Shown piece after piece: positions 25,129 through 33,056 of a stretch of DNA of 35,523 bases. Source of the stretch: Fluviicola sp. (GTDB lineage: Bacteria; Bacteroidota; Bacteroidia; Flavobacteriales_D; Crocinitomicaceae); assembly GCA_029866325.1 (NCBI GenBank), contig JARWZO010000001.1, positions 1 through 35,523 on the forward strand, read 5' to 3'. The notes beneath the pieces are model-generated. The model was not told where the DNA came from, did no database searches, and worked only from the letters and a program-made list of their open reading frames with translations. The translations under genes were made by a program, and so were the position numbers. The number at the start of each line of letters is the position of its first letter. Positions within the stretch are counted from its first letter, which is position 1.

Positions 25129-26298
25129 ATGAAATCAATTATTCAAGTAGGAATCATCACTGCAGCCTTGTTTGTTGCAGGATGTAGTTCCGACGAAAAA
25201 CCGGTGGCGCAAGAAGTGCATCATCAAGTAAACGAAAACAGCGTTGAACTCACTGCCGAGCAATACAAAACCGTAGATGTTCAATTGGGAACCGTAGAAA
25301 TGAAATCGCTGAGCGGAACCATCCGCGTAAACGGAATGCTTGACGTTCCGCCACAAAACCTGGTTTCTATTTCATCGCCTTTCGGTGGTACGGTAAAGAA
25401 TACCGAATTATTACAAGGAATGAAAGTGCGCAAAGGTCAGGTGGTTGCGATGATCCAAAATCCGGATTTTATCGATGTGCAGCAAGATTACCTCGACTTT
25501 AAAAGTCAGCTCGAATACCTGAAATTAGAATACGAACGTCAGGAAGAATTGGCGGCTGGCAATGCCAATGCCAAAAAAACCGTTCAGAAAGCAAAAAGTG
25601 AATACCAAAGCATGCGGGCACGCGTCAACGGTTTAAAAGCGCGTTTGCAACTCATGAACATTTCTATTTCGTCACTCGAAAGAGGAAATATTCAACATTC
25701 ATCGCCTTTGTATTCGCCCATTAACGGTTATGTAACACAAGTAAACACCAATATCGGAGCGTATGTTTCGCCATCGGATGTACTCTTTAAAATAGCAGAT
25801 ACAGATCATTTACATGCCGAACTCACGATCTTTGAAAAAGACGTTCAGAATGTTAAAGTGGGGCAAAAAGTGCGCTTCACACTTGCCAATGAGGACAAGG
25901 AACGAACAGCTACCGTGTATTTGATCGGTCGTGAAATCAGCAGTGATCGCACGGTGAATATCCATTGTCATTTGGATAAAGAAGACCGCGAATTGCTTCC
26001 GGGTATGTACCTGAAAGCCTTGATAGAAAGTGAAGGTGGTAACGTAACCGCATTGCCAAGTAAAGCAATCGTTGAGTTTGAAGGTGTCAACTACATGTTC
26101 ATTCAAGGCAAAACCGATCATGCTGGAGAACACCTTTTTGAAATGATAGAAGTTGCCATTGGCGCGAGTGAATTGGGGTATACCGAAGTCATCTTACCGA
26201 CAAATCGCAATTGGAAAACGGCAAAGATTGTGGTAAATGGCGCTTACGATCTACTAAGCAAACTCAAAAACGGAGAAGAAGGCGATCACGCTCATTAA
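25129..26298 (+). CDS. CusB/CzcB-type periplasmic adaptor (membrane fusion) lipoprotein
   Basis: A 389-aa efflux adaptor that links the RND pump to the outer-membrane factor. A lipoprotein signal is visible (lipobox FVAGC, C19). It has a barrel-sandwich (lipoyl-like) domain, split by a long alpha-helical hairpin (about residues 105-180: LDFKSQLEYLKLEYERQEEL). Its second half is SSPLYSPINGYVTQVNTNIGAYV. A beta-barrel domain (VGQKVRFTLANED) and a membrane-proximal domain follow. Histidines at both ends (EVHHQ, GDHAH) may bind metal. It follows the pump by 28 bp. The hairpin with GGTCT/AGACC at 26323-26345 lies just after its stop. Confidence 0.95.
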   Translation: MKSIIQVGIITAALFVAGCSSDEKPVAQEVHHQVNENSVELTAEQYKTVDVQLGTVEMKSLSGTIRVNGMLDVPPQNLVSISSPFGGTVKNTELLQGMKVRKGQVVAMIQNPDFIDVQQDYLDFKSQLEYLKLEYERQEELAAGNANAKKTVQKAKSEYQSMRARVNGLKARLQLMNISISSLERGNIQHSSPLYSPINGYVTQVNTNIGAYVSPSDVLFKIADTDHLHAELTIFEKDVQNVKVGQKVRFTLANEDKERTATVYLIGREISSDRTVNIHCHLDKEDRELLPGMYLKALIESEGGNVTALPSKAIVEFEGVNYMFIQGKTDHAGEHLFEMIEVAIGASELGYTEVILPTNRNWKTAKIVVNGAYDLLSKLKNGEEGDHAH

Positions 26299-26322
26299 TT
26301 CTTCTGGAAAAAGTAAGGGAAG

Positions 26323-26347
26323 ATTGTGGTCTGTTGAGACCAATCAA
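26323..26347. repeat. Short repeat copy 2 with GGTCTGTTGAGACC hairpin
   Basis: A 5-bp stem GGTCT/AGACC with a four-base loop, extended by ATT/AAT around a two-base bulge. The reverse complement occurs at 11122-11146 with one base inserted. It lies between the adaptor and HMA-like genes and may be a processing hairpin or mobile-repeat remnant. Confidence 0.45.
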
Positions 26348-26388
26348 AATTTGAATTAACTATTTTTAGAAGTTAAACAACTATCGAT

Positions 26389-26724
26389 ATGAAACTATTT
26401 CTGTCAATTACCGCGCTTTTATTCACCTTTATGACAACTGCGCAAAGCAAACAAACGCTTGTTGTAAAAACACCGAACACTTGTAATCACTGCAAGATAT
26501 GTGAATCGTGCGGCGGTAAATTGGAAACAGACCTGTATTTTGTGCGCGGAATCAAACTTGTTACCTACAACGAAGCCGATCAAACCACAACCATTGTGTA
26601 TAAAACCAAACTCATCACACCGGATAAAATTCGTCAGGAAATTGCAAAGCTTGGTTTTGATGCTGATGGTGTTCCTGCCGATCCGAAAGGTTACGAACAG
26701 CGCGACGGGTGTTGTAAAAACTGA
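26389..26724 (+). CDS. Periplasmic HMA-like protein with CxxCxxCxxC motif
   Basis: A 111-aa protein with a signal peptide (residues 1-19, ending TTAQ). The mature part resembles a heavy-metal-associated (HMA) ferredoxin-like fold, with KQTLVVKTPN as its first strand. The metal loop has four cysteines, C32, C35, C38 and C41. Next come LETDLYFVRGIKLVTYNEADQ and the last helix TPDKIRQEIAKLGFDADG, ending in DGCCKN with C108 and C109. Ordinary HMA domains have one GMxCxxC; here the Met is absent and the cysteines are doubled. It lies 90 bp after the adaptor gene on the same strand and is probably a periplasmic metal chaperone feeding the pump, an inference from context. Confidence 0.85.
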   Translation: MKLFLSITALLFTFMTTAQSKQTLVVKTPNTCNHCKICESCGGKLETDLYFVRGIKLVTYNEADQTTTIVYKTKLITPDKIRQEIAKLGFDADGVPADPKGYEQRDGCCKN

Positions 26725-26747
26725 TTTTCATATCAGCTTTTTCTCTT

Positions 26748-26953
26748 TCCCACAGATGCCCAGATTTTTTGCTCGGCTAACGCCCTCGCTCTAGATCGAA
26801 ATTAGTGCGTTACATATCCCAATGCCTTCGGGATATGTATTCGTTTATTCTATCTAGGTCTTTATTCGTTTCTTCGACGTCAAAAAAACAATAGTATTAA
26901 CAGTATGAAAAGCGCTGCCGTTAGGAGCGCAAAAAATCTGCGCATCTGTGGGA
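26748..26953. repeat. Inverted-repeat element, copy A (hairpin in hairpin)
   Basis: The arms 26748-26789 and 26912-26953 are reverse complements at 35 of 42 positions and begin TCCCACAGATGC. The interior has its own perfect 10-bp hairpin (26811-26820 with 26830-26839, TACATATCCC/GGGATATGTA). No ORF is present. It occupies most of the 330-bp gap upstream of the redox operon. A second member with the same end sequence lies at 30065-30173, downstream of that operon. Confidence 0.85.
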
Positions 26954-27030
26954 GGCATTTTCTGTTGCAGGCGGACGTGAAATATTTTTAGACAAGTCTA
27001 ATTTTATTGTTTATTCTACTGAAACATATT

Positions 27031-27038
27031 TATATTTG
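27031..27038 (+). promoter_or_regulatory. -7 box of the redox operon promoter
   Basis: TATATTTG matches TAnnTTTG exactly, with ATTG at 27006 about 21 bp upstream as a -33 element. The ATG at 27057 follows 18 bp later, so the leader is short. The promoter lies between copy A of the inverted-repeat element and the operon. Confidence 0.6.
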
Positions 27039-27056
27039 TGTCGAAAAATCGGTATA

Positions 27057-28250
27057 ATGAAACTAAATACGTTCCTATTTCTTGTCTTTTCCACCTTGGT
27101 GATTCTTATTTCATGCAAAAAACTCTTGCCGGATGCAGCTCCCGAAAGTGAACTATTGGATGGGCCCATTGATGGATTGACAACCGATGAAACGGCTCGG
27201 TTTTTAAAAGGCGATATTGCATTTAAGGAAGTATTCACATCGTCTAAAGGCTTAGGGTCTACTTTTGTTGCTTCCAGTTGTATCAGTTGTCATGCAGGAG
27301 ATGGCAAAGGACATCCTTCAACAACGTTGACCCGTTTTGGTCAACCGGATGAATTTGGTAATCTTTTTCTTGATCAGGGAGGTCCGCAATTGCAACATAG
27401 AGCACTTCCGGGCTTCGCTCCCGAGCAAATTCCTGCCGGAGCTACCTTTTCAAAGTTTACACCGCCGGCCAATACCGGATTGGGCTTTTTGGATTACGTA
27501 ACCGATGCAACAATCATGGCGATGGCCGATCCGAATGATCAGGACGGCGACGGCATTTCAGGTGTTCCAAATTGGATTGCGGTACCCGATTATGTGACGC
27601 TGCGGCCTAACGCAATTTCGCAAAACGGAAAACACATTAGTCGTTTCGGGAAAAAAGCGGCGGCTTACGACTTACTTCACCAAACGGTAAATGCCTACAA
27701 CCAGGATATGGGGATTACATCTACCTTCAATCCGATTGATGTGTACACGCATCAGGAAATTGATCCTGAAGTCAGTAATCAATCTGTTCAGGATCTTGTT
27801 TTTTACTTGCGTACACTCAAAGCTCCTATTCCAAGAAACCAGGATGATCCGGAGGTATTGCAGGGCAAAGCGATTTTTAACCAGCTCAATTGCGCGGGTT
27901 GCCACAAACCGACATTAACGACAGGTTATTCGCCCATTTCAGCGTTGTCGAACAAAGAATTTCATCCCTTTACCGATTTGCTGCTCCACGATATGGGAGC
28001 GGGTTTAAACGACGGTTATACCGAAGGAAGTGCCAAAACAGCCGAATGGCGTACGCCACCACTTTGGGGATTGGGATTGTCGGCACTTTCTCAGGGCGGA
28101 TCGTTTTTCCTGATGCACGACGGACGAGCACACAGTATCGAAGAAGCGATTCTCTTGCACGGAGGCGAAGCTGCAACCAGCAGAGGGCTTTACCAGAATC
28201 TGAATGAGTCAAATCGCAGCTCGTTGATCGCTTATTTGATGTCACTGTAA
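27057..28250 (+). CDS. Di-heme c-type oxidoreductase lipoprotein (DHOR / DUF1111 family)
   Basis: A 397-aa exported lipoprotein (lipobox LISC, C20) related to di-heme thiol oxidoreductases and MauG/cytochrome c peroxidase-like proteins. Two covalent heme sites are visible: CISCH at 75-79 and CAGCH at 279-283. A DPNDQDGDGISG segment (158-169) is a likely calcium site and is shared by the family. The conserved block AEWRTPPLWGLGL and the C-terminal HDGRAHSIEEAILLHGGEA, with possible distal heme ligand or active-site residues, are also present. I start at ATG 27057, not at an upstream in-frame codon, because this matches the lipoprotein signal. It overlaps the Rieske gene by one base (TAATG). 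Substrate is unknown. Confidence 0.92.
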   Translation: MKLNTFLFLVFSTLVILISCKKLLPDAAPESELLDGPIDGLTTDETARFLKGDIAFKEVFTSSKGLGSTFVASSCISCHAGDGKGHPSTTLTRFGQPDEFGNLFLDQGGPQLQHRALPGFAPEQIPAGATFSKFTPPANTGLGFLDYVTDATIMAMADPNDQDGDGISGVPNWIAVPDYVTLRPNAISQNGKHISRFGKKAAAYDLLHQTVNAYNQDMGITSTFNPIDVYTHQEIDPEVSNQSVQDLVFYLRTLKAPIPRNQDDPEVLQGKAIFNQLNCAGCHKPTLTTGYSPISALSNKEFHPFTDLLLHDMGAGLNDGYTEGSAKTAEWRTPPLWGLGLSALSQGGSFFLMHDGRAHSIEEAILLHGGEAATSRGLYQNLNESNRSSLIAYLMSL

Positions 28251-28690
28251 TGGACAGACGAGATTTCATGCGATCGTGCGGATACGCCTGTCTCAGCGGA
28301 ATTGCGGTTACAACCATTCTGCAAAGTTGTGCCACCACGAAGATTGTGTCGGGTTCCATCGATCAATCGGAGTTGGTCATTGATCTTGCCGATTTTGAGC
28401 AAGTGAAAAAAAAGCAATCATCTTTCCGCAACTACCTCATTGTTCGCAACGATTCATTGCAATTTCCGTTGGCAATTTACCGGTTCAGCGATACAGAGTA
28501 TACGGCTCTTTACCTGAAATGCACACATCAAGGCGCTGAATTGCAAGTATTCGGTGACAAAATCCAGTGTCCGGCGCATGGCAGTGAATTTAGTAATCGG
28601 GGAGTAGTTGAAAGCGGTCCCGCGACTGAAAAATTGCGCGAATTCGCAGTTAGAATAGACAATAAACAACTAAAAATATCTCTCGTATGA
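28250..28690 (+). CDS. Rieske [2Fe-2S] protein with Tat-type signal
   Basis: A 146-aa exported protein. The N-terminus MDRRDFMRSCGYAC has a twin-arginine motif, and LQSC (C27) is a lipobox-like site, so it may be a Tat-exported lipoprotein. The cluster-binding motifs are CTHQGAEL (C91, H93) and CPAHGSEF (C107, H110), complete for a Rieske centre. The fold around them is the small beta-sandwich of stand-alone Rieske proteins. It starts within the stop of the di-heme gene and its own stop overlaps the next start by four bases (ATGA), so the three genes are translationally coupled. A role as electron carrier to or from the di-heme protein is inferred from this coupling. Confidence 0.95.
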   Translation: MDRRDFMRSCGYACLSGIAVTTILQSCATTKIVSGSIDQSELVIDLADFEQVKKKQSSFRNYLIVRNDSLQFPLAIYRFSDTEYTALYLKCTHQGAELQVFGDKIQCPAHGSEFSNRGVVESGPATEKLREFAVRIDNKQLKISLV

Positions 28691-29994
28691 GCTTAGTTAA
28701 AAAGAATGTTGAATCCTTAATGTTGAATGTTGAATGGAGAGCATCATTCAACATTAAAAATTCAACATTAAAAATTTCGATACTACTATTTTCAATTCTA
28801 GGATTCAGTCCTTTAACAATTGCTCAGGTCGATAGTTCCCTCTTCGTGCGCATTCCAAAAGACACTACCAAACCGATGCTCAACATGGACGCAGTCTATA
28901 ACCGACCTTTTCTGACCGTCGGAAAAACACCTGTTGCAGTTGGCGGTTACCTCGAAGCAAACTGGCAATACCTAATGACAGACGGCGTAACTGAAGGGCA
29001 TCAATTTCAGGTTCGTCGAATGACTTTATTTGTTTCATCAGCTATTTCGCGCCGTATTAAATTCCTGAGTGAAATTGAATTTGAAGAAGGTGGAAAAGAA
29101 ATTTCCCTTGAATTTGCGTCACTCGATGTGGAATTTTATCCGCTCATCAATTTCAGGGGAGGAATCATCATGAATCCGATTGGGGCGTTTAACCAAAACC
29201 ACGATGGTCCGAAATGGGAATTTGTTGATCGTCCGATTTCAGCTACCCAAATGTTACCCGCCACCTGGAGCAATTCCGGATTCGGGATCTACGGAAAAAA
29301 CTACAAAGGCAATTGGATGATCGGCTACGAGGCCTATTTATCCGGTAGTTTTGACAATTCGATTATTGACAACGAAGAAAACAAAACCTTTCTTCCGGCA
29401 GCGAAATCCAATCCCGAGCGATTCGAAGAAATTAACAGCGGTTTACCTCTTGTAACCGGAAAAATGGCCATTCGAAACAGAAAAATCGGTGAATTGGGAC
29501 TTTCCTACATGGGCGGAGTGTACAACAAGTTTCAGGAAGATGGTCTGCAACTCGACAAAAAAAGACGGGTTGATGTATTGGCAGCCGATTTCAATACCAC
29601 CGTTCCGAAACTCAATACCACCGTGATCGCTGAATGGGCTTGGGTGTTTGTAGATGTTCCGAGTACATACACGCAGCAATTTGGCAACCAACAACACGGT
29701 GGATTCATAGATGTCATTCAACCTGTATTGACGCGTACCATTTTCGGTTGGAAAAATGCCACACTCAACCTTGCCTGCCGTTTCGAATACACCGATTGGA
29801 ACGTTGGTCATTTCAACGAAACGGGCGGTAACATTTCCGAAGATGTGTGGAGCATCGTTCCGGCAATCAGTTTCAGACCTACTCCGCAAACGGTATTCAG
29901 GTTCAATTACCGCTACCTTTCACAGCAAGACATTTTGGGTAATCCACCTTCGTTGACCGGTGGTTTTCAAGTCGGATTTGCTACTTATTTCTAG
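28687..29994 (+). CDS. Outer-membrane beta-barrel (porin-like) protein
   Basis: A 435-aa protein with a signal peptide ending FSPLTIAQ (about residue 47) and a mature part of alternating amphipathic strands ending in an aromatic (FATYF), typical of outer-membrane beta-barrels of the phosphate-selective porin O/P type. Conserved blocks include VGGYLEANWQYLMTDG, FLSEIEFEEGGKEISLEFA and GGIIMNPIGAFN. The start overlaps the Rieske stop (ATGA). Codons 7-28 coincide with a palindromic repeat that has inserted between MSLVKK and the hydrophobic core KISILLFSILGF, giving an unusually long n-region. An internal ATG at 28720 is an alternative start. The protein probably admits the substrate or releases the product of the redox partners. 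Confidence 0.9.
   Translation: MSLVKKNVESLMLNVEWRASFNIKNSTLKISILLFSILGFSPLTIAQVDSSLFVRIPKDTTKPMLNMDAVYNRPFLTVGKTPVAVGGYLEANWQYLMTDGVTEGHQFQVRRMTLFVSSAISRRIKFLSEIEFEEGGKEISLEFASLDVEFYPLINFRGGIIMNPIGAFNQNHDGPKWEFVDRPISATQMLPATWSNSGFGIYGKNYKGNWMIGYEAYLSGSFDNSIIDNEENKTFLPAAKSNPERFEEINSGLPLVTGKMAIRNRKIGELGLSYMGGVYNKFQEDGLQLDKKRRVDVLAADFNTTVPKLNTTVIAEWAWVFVDVPSTYTQQFGNQQHGGFIDVIQPVLTRTIFGWKNATLNLACRFEYTDWNVGHFNETGGNISEDVWSIVPAISFRPTPQTVFRFNYRYLSQQDILGNPPSLTGGFQVGFATYF
28705..28769. repeat. Palindromic repeat inside the porin signal-peptide coding region
   Basis: Arms 28705-28729 and 28745-28769 are reverse complements at 23 of 25 positions, built from AATGTTGAAT units. They read in frame as porin residues 7-28. 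The same kind of GTTGAAT repeat is common between Bacteroidota genes; here it is within an ORF. Confidence 0.85.
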
Positions 29995-30064
29995 TTGATT
30001 TTACCTGAATTTTGCAGATAATTTAAGTGGTTATTTGGCATCGGCTAGCCGATACACTATGTTT

Positions 30065-30173
30065 TCCCACAGATGCACAGATTTTTGCGTGCCTAACGGT
30101 CACGCTAACTGTTAATCCGTTTTATTGCTTTTTGCGAGGCCGTTAGGCGAGCCTTATTTGTGCATCTGTGGGA
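30065..30173. repeat. Inverted-repeat element, copy B
   Basis: The arms 30065-30105 and 30134-30173 start TCCCACAGATGCACA and end CTAACGG-C-CGC, and pair over most of their 40 bases. The loop of 28 bases has no ORF. It is the shorter relative of copy A at 26748-26953 and stands downstream of the redox operon. The inner stem contains GCCTAAC and GTTAGGC. Confidence 0.85.
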
Positions 30174-30234
30174 AGTGAAATCACCTATATTTTGGCATTA
30201 GAGATTCCTAAAAGTCATTTTGCCGATCATCCGT

Positions 30235-30242
30235 TAATTTTG
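30235..30242 (+). promoter_or_regulatory. -7 box upstream of the 30338 lipoprotein
   Basis: TAATTTTG matches TAnnTTTG. The -33 element is poorly placed (TTTG at 30219 is only 12 bp upstream). The leader to the ATG at 30338 would be nearly 90 bases and contains a short frame (30248-30313, 21 codons plus stop) of unknown meaning. Confidence 0.4.
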
Positions 30243-30337
30243 TAAAAATGGAACATCTGCCTTATTTTTACGTAAGGAGAGTTTGGGTTAGTCTTCAAAG
30301 AAGGCTTTCCTAATGAAGCTACTAATAAATCAAAGGA

Positions 30338-30739
30338 ATGAAACAGTTGATGATCATGGTTGTTTTGCTGGTGGCCGTTTCCGGTTGCACCAAATACACA
30401 ACTCCACGAAAAGTTGAGAAACGAATTACAGTAGGTACCTGGCGCATTACATCGTTTACATCCGGAGTAGATGTACTCACCTTAAATTACGCTTTGGATG
30501 AGTTTGTCTTTGATAAAGATGGTCAGGTTGAAGTGCGCGGCGGAACCACAGTAGACGGAACCTGGGAATTGGGTGGTGATAAAAATCCGGCCTTGTTGTA
30601 CCTGAGTTTTCCTGCCGTTGATGGATTGGAATATCTTTCCGATGACTGGCAGGTATTGGAAATCAAGAAAAACTTAATGAAGCTGCAACGCAATCAAAGT
30701 GGCAACACAACTACTTTGGTAACGTTTGCAAAGCAGTAG
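30338..30739 (+). CDS. Small lipoprotein with lipocalin-like beta structure
   Basis: A 133-aa lipoprotein (lipobox VSGC, cysteine near residue 17). The mature part reads as a beta-rich domain of lipocalin-like type, with VGTWRITSFTSG near the N-terminus, then FVFDKDGQVEV, DGTWELGGD and LEIKKNLMKLQRN. This pattern is common in small Bacteroidota lipoproteins; the ligand is unknown. It is preceded by a probable promoter at 30235 and separated from zapA by 93 bp that holds a second promoter, so it is probably monocistronic. Confidence 0.82.
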   Translation: MKQLMIMVVLLVAVSGCTKYTTPRKVEKRITVGTWRITSFTSGVDVLTLNYALDEFVFDKDGQVEVRGGTTVDGTWELGGDKNPALLYLSFPAVDGLEYLSDDWQVLEIKKNLMKLQRNQSGNTTTLVTFAKQ

Positions 30740-30808
30740 TAAACTCCTTATTCAACTTCACCTGTGAACAACTTCACAGAAAAGTGTTGCGAATACGGTT
30801 TAAGCTGT

Positions 30809-30816
30809 TAATTTTG
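30809..30816 (+). promoter_or_regulatory. -7 box of the coiled-coil/zapA promoter
   Basis: TAATTTTG matches TAnnTTTG, with TTG at 30787-30789 upstream at the usual 19-base spacing. The ATG at 30833 follows 16 bp later. Confidence 0.6.
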
Positions 30817-30832
30817 TAGAAATGCTGAACGG

Positions 30833-31147
30833 ATGACCGAAGAGCTTAGTAGATACATTGAACAAGTCCGCAATAAATCGCGCGAACTGCACCAACAGTT
30901 GGTTGTAGAGCGTGAACGTTGTAGTTCATTGTCTGCTGAAGTAATACGTCTGGAGGAATTGGTGCAAGAACAAACGTCGACTATAGAAGAGCTTCGTGCT
31001 CAGTCGCTTGAATTGCAAGAATTACTGAACGAACAGCGTGAACAAGTGCTACAACCGCAGGAAGATCCTTCAAAAGATCTGGCGATTGATGGTTTGGTGA
31101 AAGAAATTGATTTCTGCATACAACAATTAAAAATAGTGAATGAGTAA
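30833..31147 (+). CDS. Coiled-coil protein encoded upstream of zapA
   Basis: A 104-aa protein, charged and rich in Glu, Gln and Leu. Heptad-like repeats run from about residue 5 to 75 (VRNKSRELHQQLVVERERCSSL). It has no signal peptide and no known domain. Its last eight bases overlap the zapA start, so both are translated together. This small coiled-coil gene precedes zapA in many Bacteroidota; a role with ZapA in assembling the FtsZ ring is inferred from the coupling. Confidence 0.82.
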   Translation: MTEELSRYIEQVRNKSRELHQQLVVERERCSSLSAEVIRLEELVQEQTSTIEELRAQSLELQELLNEQREQVLQPQEDPSKDLAIDGLVKEIDFCIQQLKIVNE

Positions 31148-31436
31148 AGTGTCCTTGAAAGTGGTTGTAGCTGGTCGTACTTACCCGCTTACGGTGCAAG
31201 CATCGGAAGTTGAGAAAGTGCAGCGAGCTGCCGACGATATCAATAAGGCCATTAAACAACTTCAGGAAAATTTTGCTGTTAGAGATATGCAAGATTTATT
31301 GGCAATGACGGCATTGCAGTTGGCTACTAAAAGTGGTCGACCTGTTGCCTCTACAAGCAATACAGCGGCTCCGGATTATACCGAAGTCACCGAAGAACTG
31401 AAGCGTTTAGCTGAAGATCTCGACGTGTTGTCATAA
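31140..31436 (+). CDS. zapA: Cell division protein ZapA
   Basis: A 98-aa cytoplasmic protein that cross-links and stabilises FtsZ filaments. The N-terminal domain begins SLKVVVAGRTYPLTVQASEVEKVQRAAD, and the C-terminal helix (RDMQDLLAMTALQLA) is the coiled-coil dimer part; both match the ZapA family. It overlaps the coiled-coil gene by 8 bp. RNase Y follows after 78 bp containing a terminator-like hairpin. Size and motif order are normal. Confidence 0.93.
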   Translation: MSKVSLKVVVAGRTYPLTVQASEVEKVQRAADDINKAIKQLQENFAVRDMQDLLAMTALQLATKSGRPVASTSNTAAPDYTEVTEELKRLAEDLDVLS

Positions 31437-31474
31437 GCCGATTGTCATTCTTTTCCCACTTGTTTGCGTGAATC

Positions 31475-31498
31475 ATCCCGTAAGCTGTGGGATTTTTT
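31475..31498 (+). terminator. Hairpin with T-tract between zapA and rny
   Basis: An 8-bp stem (31475-31482 with 31486-31493, containing G-T pairs) with a three-base loop, followed by six T residues. It ends 17 bp before the rny start. It could terminate zapA transcription, or act as an attenuator within a shared transcript, because there is hardly room for an rny promoter downstream. Confidence 0.6.
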
Positions 31499-31514
31499 AT
31501 TTTATAAAAACAAG

Positions 31515-33047
31515 ATGGAATTAATTATAGGAGGGGCAATTGGATTGGCAGCCGGAACAGTGGTAGCTTATTTGATTCAGATTACCATGCTCAAGAAACG
31601 AAACGAGCAGGTTATAAAAACGGCCGAACTTGAAGGTGAAGCGTTGAAAAAAGAAAAAATCCTTCAAGCCAAGGAGAAATTTCTGAAACTCAAAGAAGAT
31701 CACGAGGAAACAATGAAAGAGCGTGAGCGCCGCATGCAATCATTAGAAGATAAAGCGCGTGGTAAAGAAAAAGCGGTGAATCAGAAATTGGAGGAATTGG
31801 CCCGCAAGGAAAAAGATACCGACAAGATTCAAACGGAGCTTAACTCAAAATTACAAGCCAATGATTTGCGTCAGCAGGAATTGGAGAAAATGCACCAAAA
31901 GCGCGTTGCTGAGTTGACCAAAATTACCGGGATGTCTACCGAAGATGCCAAAAACATGCTCATGGAATCGTTGAAAGACGAAGCCAGAACAGCGGCAATG
32001 GTTCATATCAAAGAAATTACCGAGGAAGCAAAACTAAACGCCAACCGCGAAGCAAAACGCATCGTGATTCAAACCATTCAACGTGTTGCCTCAGAGCAAG
32101 CGGTAGAAAATGCGGTTTCTGTATTTAACATTGATTCGGATGAGGTGAAAGGTCGTATCATCGGTCGTGAAGGTCGAAATATCCGCGCTCTTGAAGCTGC
32201 AACCGGAGTAGAGATTATCGTGGATGATACACCGGAGGCAATTATCCTTTCGTGCTTCGATCCGGTTCGTCGTGAGTTGGCTCGTTTGGCTTTGCACCAA
32301 TTGGTTTCCGACGGACGTATTCACCCGGCGCGTATCGAAGAGGTGGTGGCAAAAACCAAAAAACAACTCGAAGAAGAAATTGCCGAAACCGGTCGTCGTA
32401 CCTGTATCGATTTGGGAATTCACGGATTGCATCCGGAATTGACTCGAATGGTAGGTCGTATGAAATACCGTTCCAGTTACGGACAAAATCTCTTACAACA
32501 CAGCCGTGAGGTTGCTAACTTGTGTGCCATCATGGCTGCCGAGCTTGGCTTGAATGTGAAGATTGCCAAGAGAGCAGGTTTATTGCACGATATTGGTAAA
32601 GTTCCAGACGAAGAGCCGGAATTGCCACATGCTATTCTGGGAATGAAAATCGCTGAGAAATACGGCGAGAAACAAGATGTATTAAACGCCATCGGTGCTC
32701 ACCATGATGAGATTGAAATGACAACGCTTATTTCGCCTATCGTACAAGTGTGTGATGCGATTTCCGGAGCACGTCCCGGAGCACGTCGCGAGGTCGTTGA
32801 ATCGTACATCAAACGAATCAAGGAATTGGAAAGCTTGGCCTTGTCTTACGACGGTGTCAACAGCGCCTTCGCGATTCAAGCGGGTCGTGAGTTGCGCGTG
32901 ATGGTAGAAAGCGAAAAAGTAACTGACCTCCGTGCAGATGAGTTGTCGTTCGCCATTTCACAGAAAATACAAACTGAAATGACCTATCCGGGTCAGGTGA
33001 AAGTAACCGTGATTCGTGAACGCAGATCGGTTAATTACGCTAAATAA
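31515..33047 (+). CDS. rny: Ribonuclease Y
   Basis: A 510-aa membrane-anchored endoribonuclease that starts mRNA decay. An N-terminal transmembrane helix (residues 3-22) is followed by a long coiled coil to about residue 180. Next is a KH domain ([26 protein letters not shown] near 212-240) and an HD domain with the metal-binding LLHDIGK and the neighbouring HHDEIE. I use the ATG at 31515, where [14 protein letters not shown] begins; an upstream TTG would add 17 residues that include the terminator hairpin. The length fits the family. In many bacteria rny is in a division/cell-shape context, as with zapA here. Confidence 0.97.
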   Translation: MELIIGGAIGLAAGTVVAYLIQITMLKKRNEQVIKTAELEGEALKKEKILQAKEKFLKLKEDHEETMKERERRMQSLEDKARGKEKAVNQKLEELARKEKDTDKIQTELNSKLQANDLRQQELEKMHQKRVAELTKITGMSTEDAKNMLMESLKDEARTAAMVHIKEITEEAKLNANREAKRIVIQTIQRVASEQAVENAVSVFNIDSDEVKGRIIGREGRNIRALEAATGVEIIVDDTPEAIILSCFDPVRRELARLALHQLVSDGRIHPARIEEVVAKTKKQLEEEIAETGRRTCIDLGIHGLHPELTRMVGRMKYRSSYGQNLLQHSREVANLCAIMAAELGLNVKIAKRAGLLHDIGKVPDEEPELPHAILGMKIAEKYGEKQDVLNAIGAHHDEIEMTTLISPIVQVCDAISGARPGARREVVESYIKRIKELESLALSYDGVNSAFAIQAGRELRVMVESEKVTDLRADELSFAISQKIQTEMTYPGQVKVTVIRERRSVNYAK

Positions 33048-33056
33048 TACGAATTA

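Noticed and set aside
30091-30148. GCCTAAC and GTTAGGC in copy B as a second attC site
   Set aside because: The motifs lie within the arms of a simple hairpin element; copy A of the same family lacks matching core motifs, so the likeness is probably chance.
31437-31514. A 6S RNA gene between zapA and rny
   Set aside because: The 78-bp gap is too short for the usual 6S RNA, and only a simple terminator-like hairpin is seen.
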